NCBI GenBank assembly: GCA_027382625.1
Contig: JAJKFJ010021072.1
Span: 62,001 to 126,000 of the forward strand
From: Tetmemena sp. SeJ-2015
Taxonomy: Eukaryota; Ciliophora; Spirotrichea; Sporadotrichida; Oxytrichidae
DNA: 64,000 bases
Reading direction: 5' to 3'
Shown here: one piece after another, positions 12,792 to 21,038 of the stretch
Numbering within the stretch: position 1 is the first letter of the stretch
How the letters are laid out: the number at the start of each line of letters is the position of its first letter
The notes under the pieces: model-generated
What the model saw: only the letters and a program-made list of their open reading frames with translations
What the model was told of the DNA's origin: nothing
Database searches by the model: none
Program-made: the position numbers and the translations under genes

Positions 12792-15545
12792 TCACTATTC
12801 GCTTAATTTAATAGTTTCTAATATCCTCTTTATTAGATGCTGAGAGAGTTCTTAAGAGTCCTCAATGTCAACCTTAGAAATGAGGATTTAATTTTCCTCT
12901 CCAGTTTTGGTATCCACGAGTGTGAATTTATTTTTCCTCTTGTTATAGATCAGGAAGCAGGGCGTGCGATCGATATCCTTCAAGAAAGGAATCTCATTTA
13001 GAATGTTGACTTTTACTACTTGAGATTTTGATTTAGTCTGTTCTTCTAACTCCTTCTAAATGTCGGAAGGATTTCAAATTTAAAAAGTAAAGTCTTTACT
13101 AATTAAGGATAGAATCGACTCTCTTGCAGGCAGGGCACCTGCGAGCAAATACTTCAATGACAGTGAAGTCTTTACTCTTCAGCACCTCATTATAATTCTG
13201 TCTATTTAATGTTAGTATTTCCCCCTCAGCAATAAGTTAAGTTTCATCAGTCTCCAAGTAGGGACTTTACTAATCTTAAATTATAAATGGACAATAAATC
13301 TAGCTTTTAGATGTCACTCAGGTTATTCAACTTGTACTTGAGGTGTATATGTCCTAGTAATCCAAATCACTCTCTTTAATTACAACTGAATAAATTATAT
13401 TTGTGATTAAATCTTTTCTGAGTATCTCTGATCCTATAATCTCTTCTAAACTGCTGATACGCTTCTGCTTGTTGTTGTAAACTGATCCATAGTTAATGTA
13501 CCTCATGCAGGGTCTCGCTTCATTAAGTATATCTCCTATTTCTTTCTTCTTTTCATACATCTCTCTTTGCTGATCTATGATTTCCTAAGCAATGTCTATC
13601 CTCCGGTTTTCGTCTTTTTATTGTTATGCATCAACCTGAGGGCACAGCAAATTAAGATAAGATGAAGCCTGATTCACATCAGTCATTATAATAGGAATTT
13701 ATCTTTGTGAAATGGCATTCCTTCCTTCTTAAGCCTGACTTTGTATAGCAGTGTTGATGTGCTCAAGGCTTTTAGTAGAGTCTGAGATAAATATCTACAC
13801 ATAGGCAATTAATCAATCAAAATCAATATCTTACCAGCTCTTTTCTGTTGTTTTGGAAATAGTTCTTGTAGAACTTGAGCATCTAACTAGACTGCACGTA
13901 TATTACTCCACCTCTATTCAAATCAGTCCCTACGAGCAGCTACTCAATAAAACTGCCAAATTTTCCCATCAAGTAATCTTAGATTATTTAAAGATTCATT
14001 AAAGGTATATATGTATGTTTGAATCTATTTGCTCAGTCATGAGATAAGCTTCGAACTCTCTCTTGGTTAAGCCAACTATAATATCTTTGAATTCCTCTTC
14101 AAACTTTTTCTAGTTTATCACCTCGCATTTAAGTCTCTCCAACTCTAACCCCATGAATTTAAACTTTTCACTTCCTTCGATAGAGTTGAAGGTATTCACA
14201 TTTTGTAACACGAAAATGTCTTCTTAAATATCAATAGAGATTCATTTAGATGAACTTAAAACATTCTTAAGTCTTAAAGCCAATTCTCTCAGCTATCTTC
14301 ATATCAGTTATTTCTATGAATTTAAGTTCGCTCTCGATGTGAGCTGAGTTCTCATAGAAGAACTTCCTGAATATTTTCTGCTACAGTTTCATTTTGCTAG
14401 CACTGTCCCAATCCTTCTTGTTACACATCATTATGTACTTCATAATTAGAAGATAGGGAAATCTACTGAAGATATTTTTGTTTGAATTCACACTTGTCCC
14501 CTTGTTAATTTCCAGAGCTTCAAAGAGCTAATCAAAATCCGAAATGGCAGTCGGATTTTACATGAACTTGAAGCCAATAGCCTGAGACACAGGATCTTTC
14601 TTGTAGACAGGCATCTTCATGCGATCTTCATTCACGAGTATGAAGTCTATCTCTTTGAAATCTTCCTCTGAGTCTATATGGAACTGAGCTCCAATGAATT
14701 TTTAGAAGTCTTCCTCGTTCTATTTGAAGTCAGAGAGATATAACCTTTCAATAAAATGATAGTCTAATAAGAGTAAAATCCTATTACCTATGAGGATAGA
14801 GAGGCTGCTCTCTCTTCCTACAAAGTCTCTTGAGTAAATAGAACTAGGGTGATAGGTCCCTCATCTGTTAACTTTTCTTAAGCTGATTGGGGCTCACATC
14901 ATCAATCAGCTGAATGAAAAAGTTTCTCCCCTTACCAAAGTAGTACTTGTTCGACAAGTCTTTAGGCCTCAAACGGTAAGCCTCTTAGAAATCCTTAGAG
15001 CCCATCTATGTGAGGATCATGCGCTTCTTCTCTTAAATTATCATTCATTGTATACTCATTAAATAATTTCAATTGACAAGTTAGAGCTGTCAATCTTTGC
15101 GAGGTCAGTGAGTTCATCTGCCTTTGGGAAAAAGTATTTCTTCACTATGAACTCAGTCAGCTTCCCAGAACAGTACATAATCACTCCCAATATCCTTAAT
15201 AATGCTCTATTAGAATAATTAGAATTTGAGATATATCAAGACATTCTTGATAATCATAGTAATCCAGGGGTCTTAAGAAGCCACATACTTAACAGGATTA
15301 TGATGAGGCCCTTCCTTTTATTCCTTCTCATCCTACTTATTTTACTAAGTTTGCTCCTTATTAGTCTTCTCTTTTTTCTCTACTCTGTTTTCAATGTATT
15401 CAGGTTGAAGAAATAAATTATAATCAAAATGGATTTACAGATTTAGAAGATTCTTTAACTTCTCTAGCTCTGACTTGAGTTTGTTATTATAGGTATTTTT
15501 CTAGGAGAAAAACCTTATCTAGGATACGAGGGTGAGGCTTTGCAT
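12792..15545 (-). CDS. Probable mitochondrial protein with thioredoxin-like domain
   Basis: Removing seven IESs and two introns gives one continuous protein of roughly 800 residues from ATG 15545 to TGA 12792-12794. The N-terminus (MQSLTLVSQIRFFSQKN) is basic, Ser-rich and free of acidic residues, like a mitochondrial presequence. A coiled Lys/Glu/Gln segment and a long alpha-helical middle follow (KYFFPKADELTDLAKID; FFIQLIDDV). Near the C-terminus is FTVIEVFARRCPACKRVD, a beta-strand plus CxxC helix start typical of thioredoxin/PDI folds, with a later TPCFLIYNKRKNK that matches the cis-Pro strand. CPAC could be redox-active. No full-length family is recognised; mitochondrial location is inferred from the N-terminus only. 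It is transcribed divergently from the gene starting at 15845. Confidence 0.75.
13056..13098 (-). other. IES, 43 bp, pointer TTAG
   Basis: TTAG (CTAA on plus) at 13099-13102 and 13056-13059. Excision joins CKRVDSILN to QKELEEQTKSKS, restoring the frame directly behind the CPAC motif. Confidence 0.85.
13272..13296 (-). other. IES, 25 bp, pointer AGATT
   Basis: AGATT (AATCT on plus) at 13297-13301 and 13272-13276. Excision joins DIQKLD to QQSPYLETDE in frame; unexcised, the frame ends at a TGA. Confidence 0.8.
13311..13348 (-). other. IES, 38 bp, pointer GACAT
   Basis: GACAT (ATGTC on plus) at 13349-13353 and 13311-13315. Excision joins IKESDLDYQ to DIQKLD in frame. A 3-bp alternative (TAC) would also restore the frame, so the exact boundaries are less certain. 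Confidence 0.6.
13795..13834 (-). other. Intron, 40 bp (GTAAGA...GTGTAG)
   Basis: A canonical GT-AG intron between NNRKEL and IFISDSTKS. It contains in-frame TGAs and has no flanking direct repeat, so it is an intron and not an IES. Confidence 0.8.
13975..14021 (-). other. IES, 47 bp, pointer AGATT
   Basis: AGATT (AATCT on plus) at 14022-14026 and 13975-13979. Excision joins YLMTEQID to YLMGKFGSF in frame and removes a TGA. Confidence 0.85.
14221..14263 (-). other. IES, 43 bp, pointer TTAAGAA
   Basis: The 7-bp repeat TTAAGAA (TTCTTAA on plus) lies at 14264-14270 and 14221-14227. Excision joins ERIGFKTQE to DIFVLQNVNT in frame. Confidence 0.9.
14745..14787 (-). other. Intron, 43 bp (GTAATA...GAAAG)
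   Basis: GT-AG boundaries join REQPLYPH through a split Arg codon to LYLSDFKQNEED. The retained sequence would introduce a TGA. Confidence 0.75.
15033..15058 (-). other. IES, 26 bp, pointer ATTTAA
   Basis: ATTTAA (TTAAAT on plus) at 15059-15064 and 15033-15038. Excision joins NLSIEIIQ to EKKRMILTQMG in frame and removes a TGA. Confidence 0.88.
15198..15213 (-). other. IES, 16 bp, pointer ATTATT
   Basis: ATTATT (AATAAT on plus) at 15214-15219 and 15198-15203, only 10 bp between copies. Excision joins LIYLKFQ to LLRILGVIMYC in frame. One of the shortest IESs in the window. Confidence 0.8.
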
Positions 15546-15844
15546 AGATTTGAATTGTTAACCCCCTACTTATTGAGCATTATAGGTCTTGGATTAGGAG
15601 AAAGATGCAGCCAGATGCCGCCTCATTTGATTATATTGTCTAATTGCTGGCAACTTCAACATGTTATACAAATTAATCAATTCACTTATAAAATATTTAC
15701 AGCCCACCATATCATTCATCTCACGAGCATACACTCATATAAATATGATGATCATTAAATGCTTGTGGTAATTTTATTTTTGTAAAATTAAAAAAGAGAT
15801 TGAATATTATTATTACTAGAATTAAACAAGTTAAAATAATTGGA
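15546..15844. promoter_or_regulatory. Divergent intergenic region
   Basis: 299 bp separate two head-to-head start codons (15545 minus, 15845 plus), so both 5' flanks must lie here. No specific promoter motif is recognisable. Confidence 0.4.
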
Positions 15845-18800
15845 TGCAGGAGACACCTTCGAGAAGAGCACTCTCTAAATAGATAGCATCTCAACCACTA
15901 TATGTTGACAGCCCAAGCAGCAAAAAGAACTTGTCTCCTTTCAGTCAGTCTAAGAGGCATTCGCAGTTTAGAAAAGGCTCTGACTATAACGACCAAGGCA
16001 ACACTGATTTAATAGGCACCTTCAAACAATCATGGACAATATAATGATGTGAAGATATTATTGTTGTTAATATATCACCATAACAGTTGGATTATAGTAA
16101 TCAAAGAACCAAGTTAGTAAGCAGGTCAGGCCAGATCAGTTCTCAAAACACCATCATCAATATCCAATCTCACTTTCACTAACCAAAACTCTCAAAGATC
16201 ATTTAAATTGTTTATCTACCTTTCTTAATGAGTGAAAGAATTATGGGAGAACTGATTAGCCGATCACTGGGACTGGCTAAAATTAGAAGCCTGACTCTAA
16301 AATGTAATAACAGATCTTCACAAAGAACTATAACTTCAACCAGAGACTTCAGAATTAAACTACAGGAGGAGTTAATAAATAAATGCTAAGTCAGTCTTTT
16401 GCCTCCTCTTAGTCGAGCAGGAAAGGAAGCATGAAATTAGATCTAATAAGCAGCTCGCACTCTATAAATCTTAAGAGTACATTGGTTAAGTGGTTATATG
16501 CTATAATTTATCTTCATGGGTAGATCTAGCTGAATCAATCTGCCTTAGGCAGCAGTAGTCTCTACTAAAAACAAAGAAGCTAGATTTCAAAGTCAAATAA
16601 TCCCAAACACCACTTAAATCCTTCCTAGTTTCTGAATTTTAATTAGAGGACACATTCATTTCTATTTTTTGAAGGATGACTCGATGCGGAGATACTTTAA
16701 GGAGCAACTCACCATGCCTAAGTACCCGCCCTTCTTAGATGAGTGGCCTAAGGTTGAGTTCGACGATGTCTACGAGAACTATTCCCCAGAGAATAGTAGA
16801 GAGCACACTAACCTAGAGAATCCACTTTGACATTCATCATATAGTTATATTTATCTTTGGGGGAGGCTTGCAATGAGAGTGATGTCTCCTTTCAAAGAGT
16901 TTGTGAAGTTTGCCAAACGCCATAACGGAATTATCGATCAAGAGTATCGAAACTTATTTCTTAGAAAGTATTTTTTGATTTAGAGCCGGTGAAAGAAGAA
17001 GAGTCTGACTAAGATAAAGAGCCTACTTACCGAATGAGGCCGCTAGCAAAGTAGAATTAAAAGTATAGTAAGAAATCTCAAAAACTTTCCAACAGCAGTT
17101 CCTTTAAGAGCAAAGGAAAAAATAATTGAGAGATTACTTTTTATAGTTTTATATATATTTTCAGGAAAGGCGTCAAGTCAAATTCTATTTAAGAACTCAG
17201 TCTCCTTTGCGGTGGAAGATGATGTGAAGGCTTTGCAATCAAGCATTTTATTATCATTTATTTTTTGTATATTATTACTTATGGAAGCAAGCTTTCTAGT
17301 TTCCTAAGAGCGATTAATCCCAATAGCAGAGCAAACCCAGATGATAACGATATCAAGGCTAGTAAAGTAGTATTGCCTACAGTAGACGAAGTTGATAAAC
17401 CTAATATACTTTATATAATCTTCTTATTAAGTTGAGAATGACAACAATAACTTCTCCTCTCGAAAATAAGACAAACTTGATTCAAATTTAAAAACACACA
17501 TTAACTTTTTTAATAATGATGGGTAGCGTGGCTTCTTCTCAACTCAAGGGAGCTCAAATCCCTTGATGAAGAAAGTGGAGAGTGCAGTGAGGAATAGAGT
17601 GCTCGCCTCTATTGAGAAGTATAGACAGCTTCTAAGTCCCAGAAAGGGAGAACTTAACTCAGTAGATTAATGAATTTACCTTATATATGATTTAAGAAAG
17701 AGGGAGATCGCCACTGGATAGCTCATCCCCAGGTATCAGCTCAAACAATAAGAAAAAGGTCTATGGGCAAGGAGGCTTCTTTGGCATGACCAACACCACT
17801 TTCGACCTAAGGAATTTCATCTCCAACTATTCATAAACTCAGTTTTATAATAAACTATGAGCATACCAAGTTTAATCCACAGAACAAAGCAGAAATATAA
17901 GTATAAATTGCTTATAAAATAAATTTTGAGCAGAAATTGGATAGATTGAATAGAAAAAGAATGCTCTAAAAATAATCCAAAGACTAAAGGATGCTACTCC
18001 TTCTTAAAGAATCATCGAGGGCTTTGAGATGGAAGAAAATGCGAACCCCCTTATCAATTCTTCATATTAAGATTACCCTAAAAGCCATTAGTAGCATTTC
18101 AAACTTGATCTTCATAAACTCAAAGCCAATAACTTCAACAACAATCACTCATCCACTTTTACTCAGCAGAATTAATAAGCAACTGGAGATGAGGGTGGCC
18201 TCAATTATCTAAGTGAGTTCAAAATGTTTTCAACATAACAGGACTCCAAGATTATTTAGAAAGAAAAGGATGTGCGCAGTATGATACATCACTTTGCATT
18301 TATAGATTTATCATTAAAATGAACTAGGAACTAAAGTCAAAGATAAGAGAGAGTATCGAACGGCTAAACCCCACAGAGATGTTTAGAATCAGAAATTAAA
18401 GAAACAGGTTCAAAGAGTTGAGCAAAATCTGGATAGAGTTATTAGAGATATTTCACCCTTGCCTACTTGCACAGATATGGATATCTCTAAGTCCTCTGAT
18501 AAAAAGAGTGCAATGAGCTATAATTTTACTTATACATTTGTCTTTCAATAATTATTTGAAGATGAGATATCAAGATAAGAATAATATAGGATTCTTGAGC
18601 TAAACTCCTTAGAAGTTGAAGCTTGGCGGTAATGACTTTTAAACTCAGAGTAGACTATTCCTAGACAAAGACGTTAAGAACTAAGATAACACGACTAGTA
18701 ATGCAGGGGCACACTCAAACACAGAGGGTGATAGCTTTCTCAATTCTGCTCTCATAGTTAATAAGAGCTTTGATAACGCTCAATCAAATAAAAGACGTTT

Positions 18801-18909
18801 CTTCAACAAATCCAAATTCAATCAAACCACTTCTTCAATTTTAAGGCCATATTCAATTTTTAAGCAAAATAGATTCTTGGATATTTTTAATAAAAATTTC
18901 TTAGACTAA
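15845..18909 (+). CDS. Ser/Gln/Asn-rich protein with 13 mapped IESs
   Basis: Not recognised. ATG 15845 gives MQETPSRRALSKQIASQP and a low-complexity Ser/Gln N-terminal half. A more ordered central segment follows (RYFKEQLTMPKYPPFLDEW; LWGRLAMRVMSPFKEFVKF), then an acidic/basic linker and a helical part (EQKKNALKIIQRLKDATPSQ). Removing 13 IESs joins the pieces into about 880 residues without a TGA until the AT-rich 3' end. The stop was not located; the end given is where convincing codons cease, and the protein could continue into the segment at 19041. The central 'PPFLDEWPKVEFDDVYENY' region is GC-rich and probably a folded domain. A cytoskeletal or regulatory scaffold is possible but not shown. 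Confidence 0.65.
16039..16071 (+). other. IES, 33 bp, pointer ATAT
   Basis: ATAT at 16039-16042 and 16072-16075. Its length is a multiple of three, but it contains an in-frame TGA that excision removes, joining KQSWTI to SPQQLDYSN. Confidence 0.7.
16194..16234 (+). other. IES, 41 bp, pointer AAAGA
   Basis: AAAGA at 16194-16198 and 16235-16239. Excision joins HQPKLSK to NYGRTDQPITG in frame. Confidence 0.8.
16633..16669 (+). other. IES, 37 bp, pointer TGAA
   Basis: TGAA at 16633-16636 and 16670-16673. Excision joins LNPSQFL to KDDSMRRYFKE in frame and removes a TGA. Confidence 0.85.
16825..16854 (+). other. IES, 30 bp, pointer CTTTG
   Basis: CTTTG at 16825-16829 and 16855-16859. The interval contains an in-frame TGA; excision joins TNLENPL to WGRLAMRVMS. 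Confidence 0.88.
16955..16968 (+). other. IES, 14 bp, pointer TATTT
   Basis: TATTT at 16955-16959 and 16969-16973. Excision joins QEYRNLF to FDLEPVKEEES in frame. It is the smallest IES in the window and is easily mistaken for a homopolymer error. Confidence 0.75.
17114..17162 (+). other. IES, 49 bp, pointer AGGAAA
   Basis: AGGAAA at 17114-17119 and 17163-17168. Excision joins SSSFKSKGK to ASSQILFKNSV in frame and removes a TGA. Confidence 0.9.
17245..17273 (+). other. IES, about 29 bp, pointer ATT
   Basis: ATT at 17245-17247 and 17274-17276. Excision joins VKALQSSI to TYGSKLSSFLRA in frame. The 3-bp pointer leaves the boundary uncertain by a few bases. Confidence 0.65.
17403..17436 (+). 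other. IES, 34 bp, pointer AAT
   Basis: AAT at 17403-17405 and 17437-17439. Excision joins VDEVDKPN to DNNNFSSRKQD in frame and removes a TGA. Confidence 0.75.
17667..17691 (+). other. IES, 25 bp, pointer TTAA
   Basis: TTAA at 17667-17670 and 17692-17695. Excision joins GELNSVDQ to ERGRSPLDSSS in frame and removes a TGA. Confidence 0.82.
17825..17852 (+). other. IES, 28 bp, pointer AACTAT
   Basis: AACTAT at 17825-17830 and 17853-17858. Excision joins LRNFISNY to EHTKFNPQNK in frame and removes a TGA. Confidence 0.9.
17888..17928 (+). other. IES, 41 bp, pointer AGCAGAAAT
   Basis: The 9-bp repeat AGCAGAAAT lies at 17888-17896 and 17929-17937. Excision joins PQNKAEI to GQIEQKKNALK and repairs the frame. 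It is the longest frame-confirmed pointer in the window. Confidence 0.93.
18287..18311 (+). other. IES, 25 bp, pointer CAT
   Basis: CAT at 18287-18289 and 18312-18314. Excision joins DVRSMIH to QNELGTKVKDK in frame and removes a TGA. Confidence 0.7.
18520..18547 (+). other. IES, 28 bp, pointer ATAATT
   Basis: ATAATT at 18520-18525 and 18548-18553. Excision joins KKSAMSYN to YLKMRYQDKNN in frame. Confidence 0.82.
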
Positions 18910-19040
18910 TTATATAATTTCAAATTTAATATTTTATGTAATGATCTTTCTAATGACTAAAATTTAATCTATTTTATTCTTTATTTCCAGTTTAATTTTT
19001 ATGCTGCAATAGCAATAATAGAATTTTATCTTTGTTTAAG

Positions 19041-19644
19041 ATGCCCAGCGAAAGTGATGAGTAGATTTGTTGATAGTGCTTATACAAGTTCAGAATCAAA
19101 ATATTAATTTATATTTATCATTTTATGCGTGAATATATTATTTCTTAATTTTTTTTATCTTTAAGAAATGTATTATAAACTTCTCACTCTTTCTTTGGAG
19201 GAGACATCTCAGCTTCAGCTATTGAGTCTTCTAAGAAGTTTGGAGCCTATGATTTAAACAACCAATCACTCGAAAAGCAATTATCAATAATTATACTTTA
19301 ATTTTAATTTACTAAGCACAAGAAAGCTACTTCCAAATTAGAGAAGCTTAAGGCAATCAGTGAATTCACTAACTCCTAACTTACTACCCTTCTACAAAAT
19401 ATTCAAATATATAAATATTTCATTAACTTTTTTTCTAGCTCAAAAGAAGTAGGACATTAATCTTAAAGATGAAGTTACTAGATAATCTAGGTAGCTGGTG
19501 GACAAAATTTTAGACAATAAGGAATTGAGACAGCTATATCTTTAACACCCTTAGATGAAAAAGTATATTCAAAGGGGCCATATAACCGACTCTAAAGCTC
19601 TATATGCTCATTCGAGCTAAATTAAACAATAATCTTATTCATGA
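19041..19644 (+). CDS. Short unknown gene or 3' part of the preceding gene
   Basis: Coding segments start with ATG 19041 (MPSESDEQIC, followed by a TGA), then FFGGDISASAIESSKKFGA at about 19191-19290 and a long open stretch from about 19315 to the TGA at 19642-19644. The latter contains KLEKLKAISEFTNSQ and LVDKILDNKELRQLYLQHP, helical and basic. The first two joins are unresolved IESs or introns. The MPSESDE segment has no long open frame behind it, so it may be a start, or the whole may be the C-terminal end of the Ser/Gln-rich gene that ends nearby without a TGA. Confidence 0.45.
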
Positions 19645-19740
19645 TATAAAAGGCATCTTCATTTCTTAATTGATTTTTAATCGAAGGGCTTTTGCAAATT
19701 ATTTAATAGAGTGATAAAATTAAATTCGATTCAAATTTAA

Positions 19741-20863
19741 ATGGAAAGCTAGACAAGCACTTAAAGTGCATCTCCCTCTTTAGAAAAGATTCCAGGACGT
19801 GGAGGAGCCACTCTAACTTTAATTAGAGAATCTGAAACCGAGCTCTAAATTTTGATTTCAGGAGGAGCTTCGAGAGAGGAGCAGTTTGATGACTTCTGGA
19901 TTGTGACTGTCAACAAAGCTACAAAAGCACCTACTAAAGCTCTACCACTAAAGATCTCAGAGAAGGATGGTTTCACTCCAAGGAACTCAATGACTAGCGT
20001 TTTTGACAAAGAAGGAATAGAGTCATCTTTTTTGGAGGACAGGACTCTGAAAAAGGAGAACTCTATAACGATCTATTCTCACTAAGTCTCAGCAATTTCC
20101 AACTTACTCATCACGATTATGATAATGGAGCAGTAACTCCTGCAGTCAGAAACTCCCACACTATGACACTCAGCCATGATGGCAAGAGCGCCTATCTGTT
20201 TGGAGGAGCTAATTAGGATGGCCCTCTCAAGGACTTATATAAACTAGACCTTGAAACTCTTAAATTCAAACCTATTAAGACAGATGAGAGCGAGAAATTG
20301 CTGCCAGCAATTGAAATGCATACTGCAGAACTTTACCAGCAAGATAAGCTGCTAATAGTAGGAGGCAGAGGTATATTTGCAGGCTAGAAAATTGAAGAAG
20401 CTTCTTTTTAAAACCAGATGTATCTGATTGACTTGAATGAAAATAATCCAAATCACTCAGTTTACTTGTTAAGTATAAAATGATGAATGAGGACAGACTT
20501 GGTAAAGTTTCAGTACTCGGTAATCTTCCATCTGACCTGTGTTCCCAGGTATCCCGTTTGGTGAATGACGAACATCTTGTAATCTATGGAGGAACGAATG
20601 GGTTGAGGTTCTTCGATTCTATTGTAAGGTATAGCATCACTAGTAAAAAGTGGACCCTCATGACCAAGATTCCTCAAAATTGCAAGAAGTCTAGATTCTT
20701 CTAGGAAGGTAGAATAAGTTGCGCTTCTCTTGCTGTTGGGCAAGACATGCTCATAGTTTTTGGAGGAAGTAGCATAGAGAAGGAGTGCAATGATTTCTTA
20801 ATTATCCCTCTTGAGGACACCACCAAGGATGAAAACTTCAGTGAGATTAATGAGATTATGTGA
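19741..20863 (+). CDS. Kelch-repeat protein
   Basis: About 345 residues after removing two IESs. ATG 19741 gives MESQTSTQSASPSLEKIPG. Six kelch-type strands carry the diagnostic double Gly: ISGGASREEQFDDFW, IFFGGQDSEKGELYNDLF, LFGGANQDGPLKDLYKL, IVGGRGIFAG, IYGGTNGLRFFDSI and VFGGSSIEKECNDF. This length and repeat number suit a six-bladed beta-propeller, usually a protein-interaction platform. No BTB, F-box or other partner domain is present. The stop is TGA 20861-20863. It follows a short gene on the same strand with a 96-bp gap and faces the zinc-finger gene tail to tail. Confidence 0.9.
19980..20011 (+). other. IES, 32 bp, pointer AAGGAA
   Basis: AAGGAA at 19980-19985 and 20012-20017. Excision joins DGFTPRN to RVIFFGGQDSEK, rebuilding a kelch strand that is out of frame in the germline. 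Confidence 0.92.
20434..20483 (+). other. IES, 50 bp, pointer TGAATGA
   Basis: TGAATGA at 20434-20440 and 20484-20490. Excision joins MYLIDLNE to DRLGKVSVLGN in frame and removes a TGA. Confidence 0.92.
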
Positions 20864-20988
20864 ATTAAATACGACAATTTCAAATTCGCAATTAAGTAGT
20901 TTTATTTCATCTGGTTACTGTTTTAGGGAACTTTGCAAAGTTATAAAATAAAGACTAATTAAGTTACACTACCGAGAAAAATTTCATG

Positions 20989-20990
<2 letters not shown>

Positions 20991-21022
<32 letters not shown>
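20991..21022. repeat. TATC microsatellite
   Basis: Eight uninterrupted copies of TATC in the short tail-to-tail interval between the Kelch and zinc-finger genes. Confidence 0.9.
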
Positions 21023-21024
<2 letters not shown>

Positions 21025-21038
21025 ACTCTTAAAATTTA

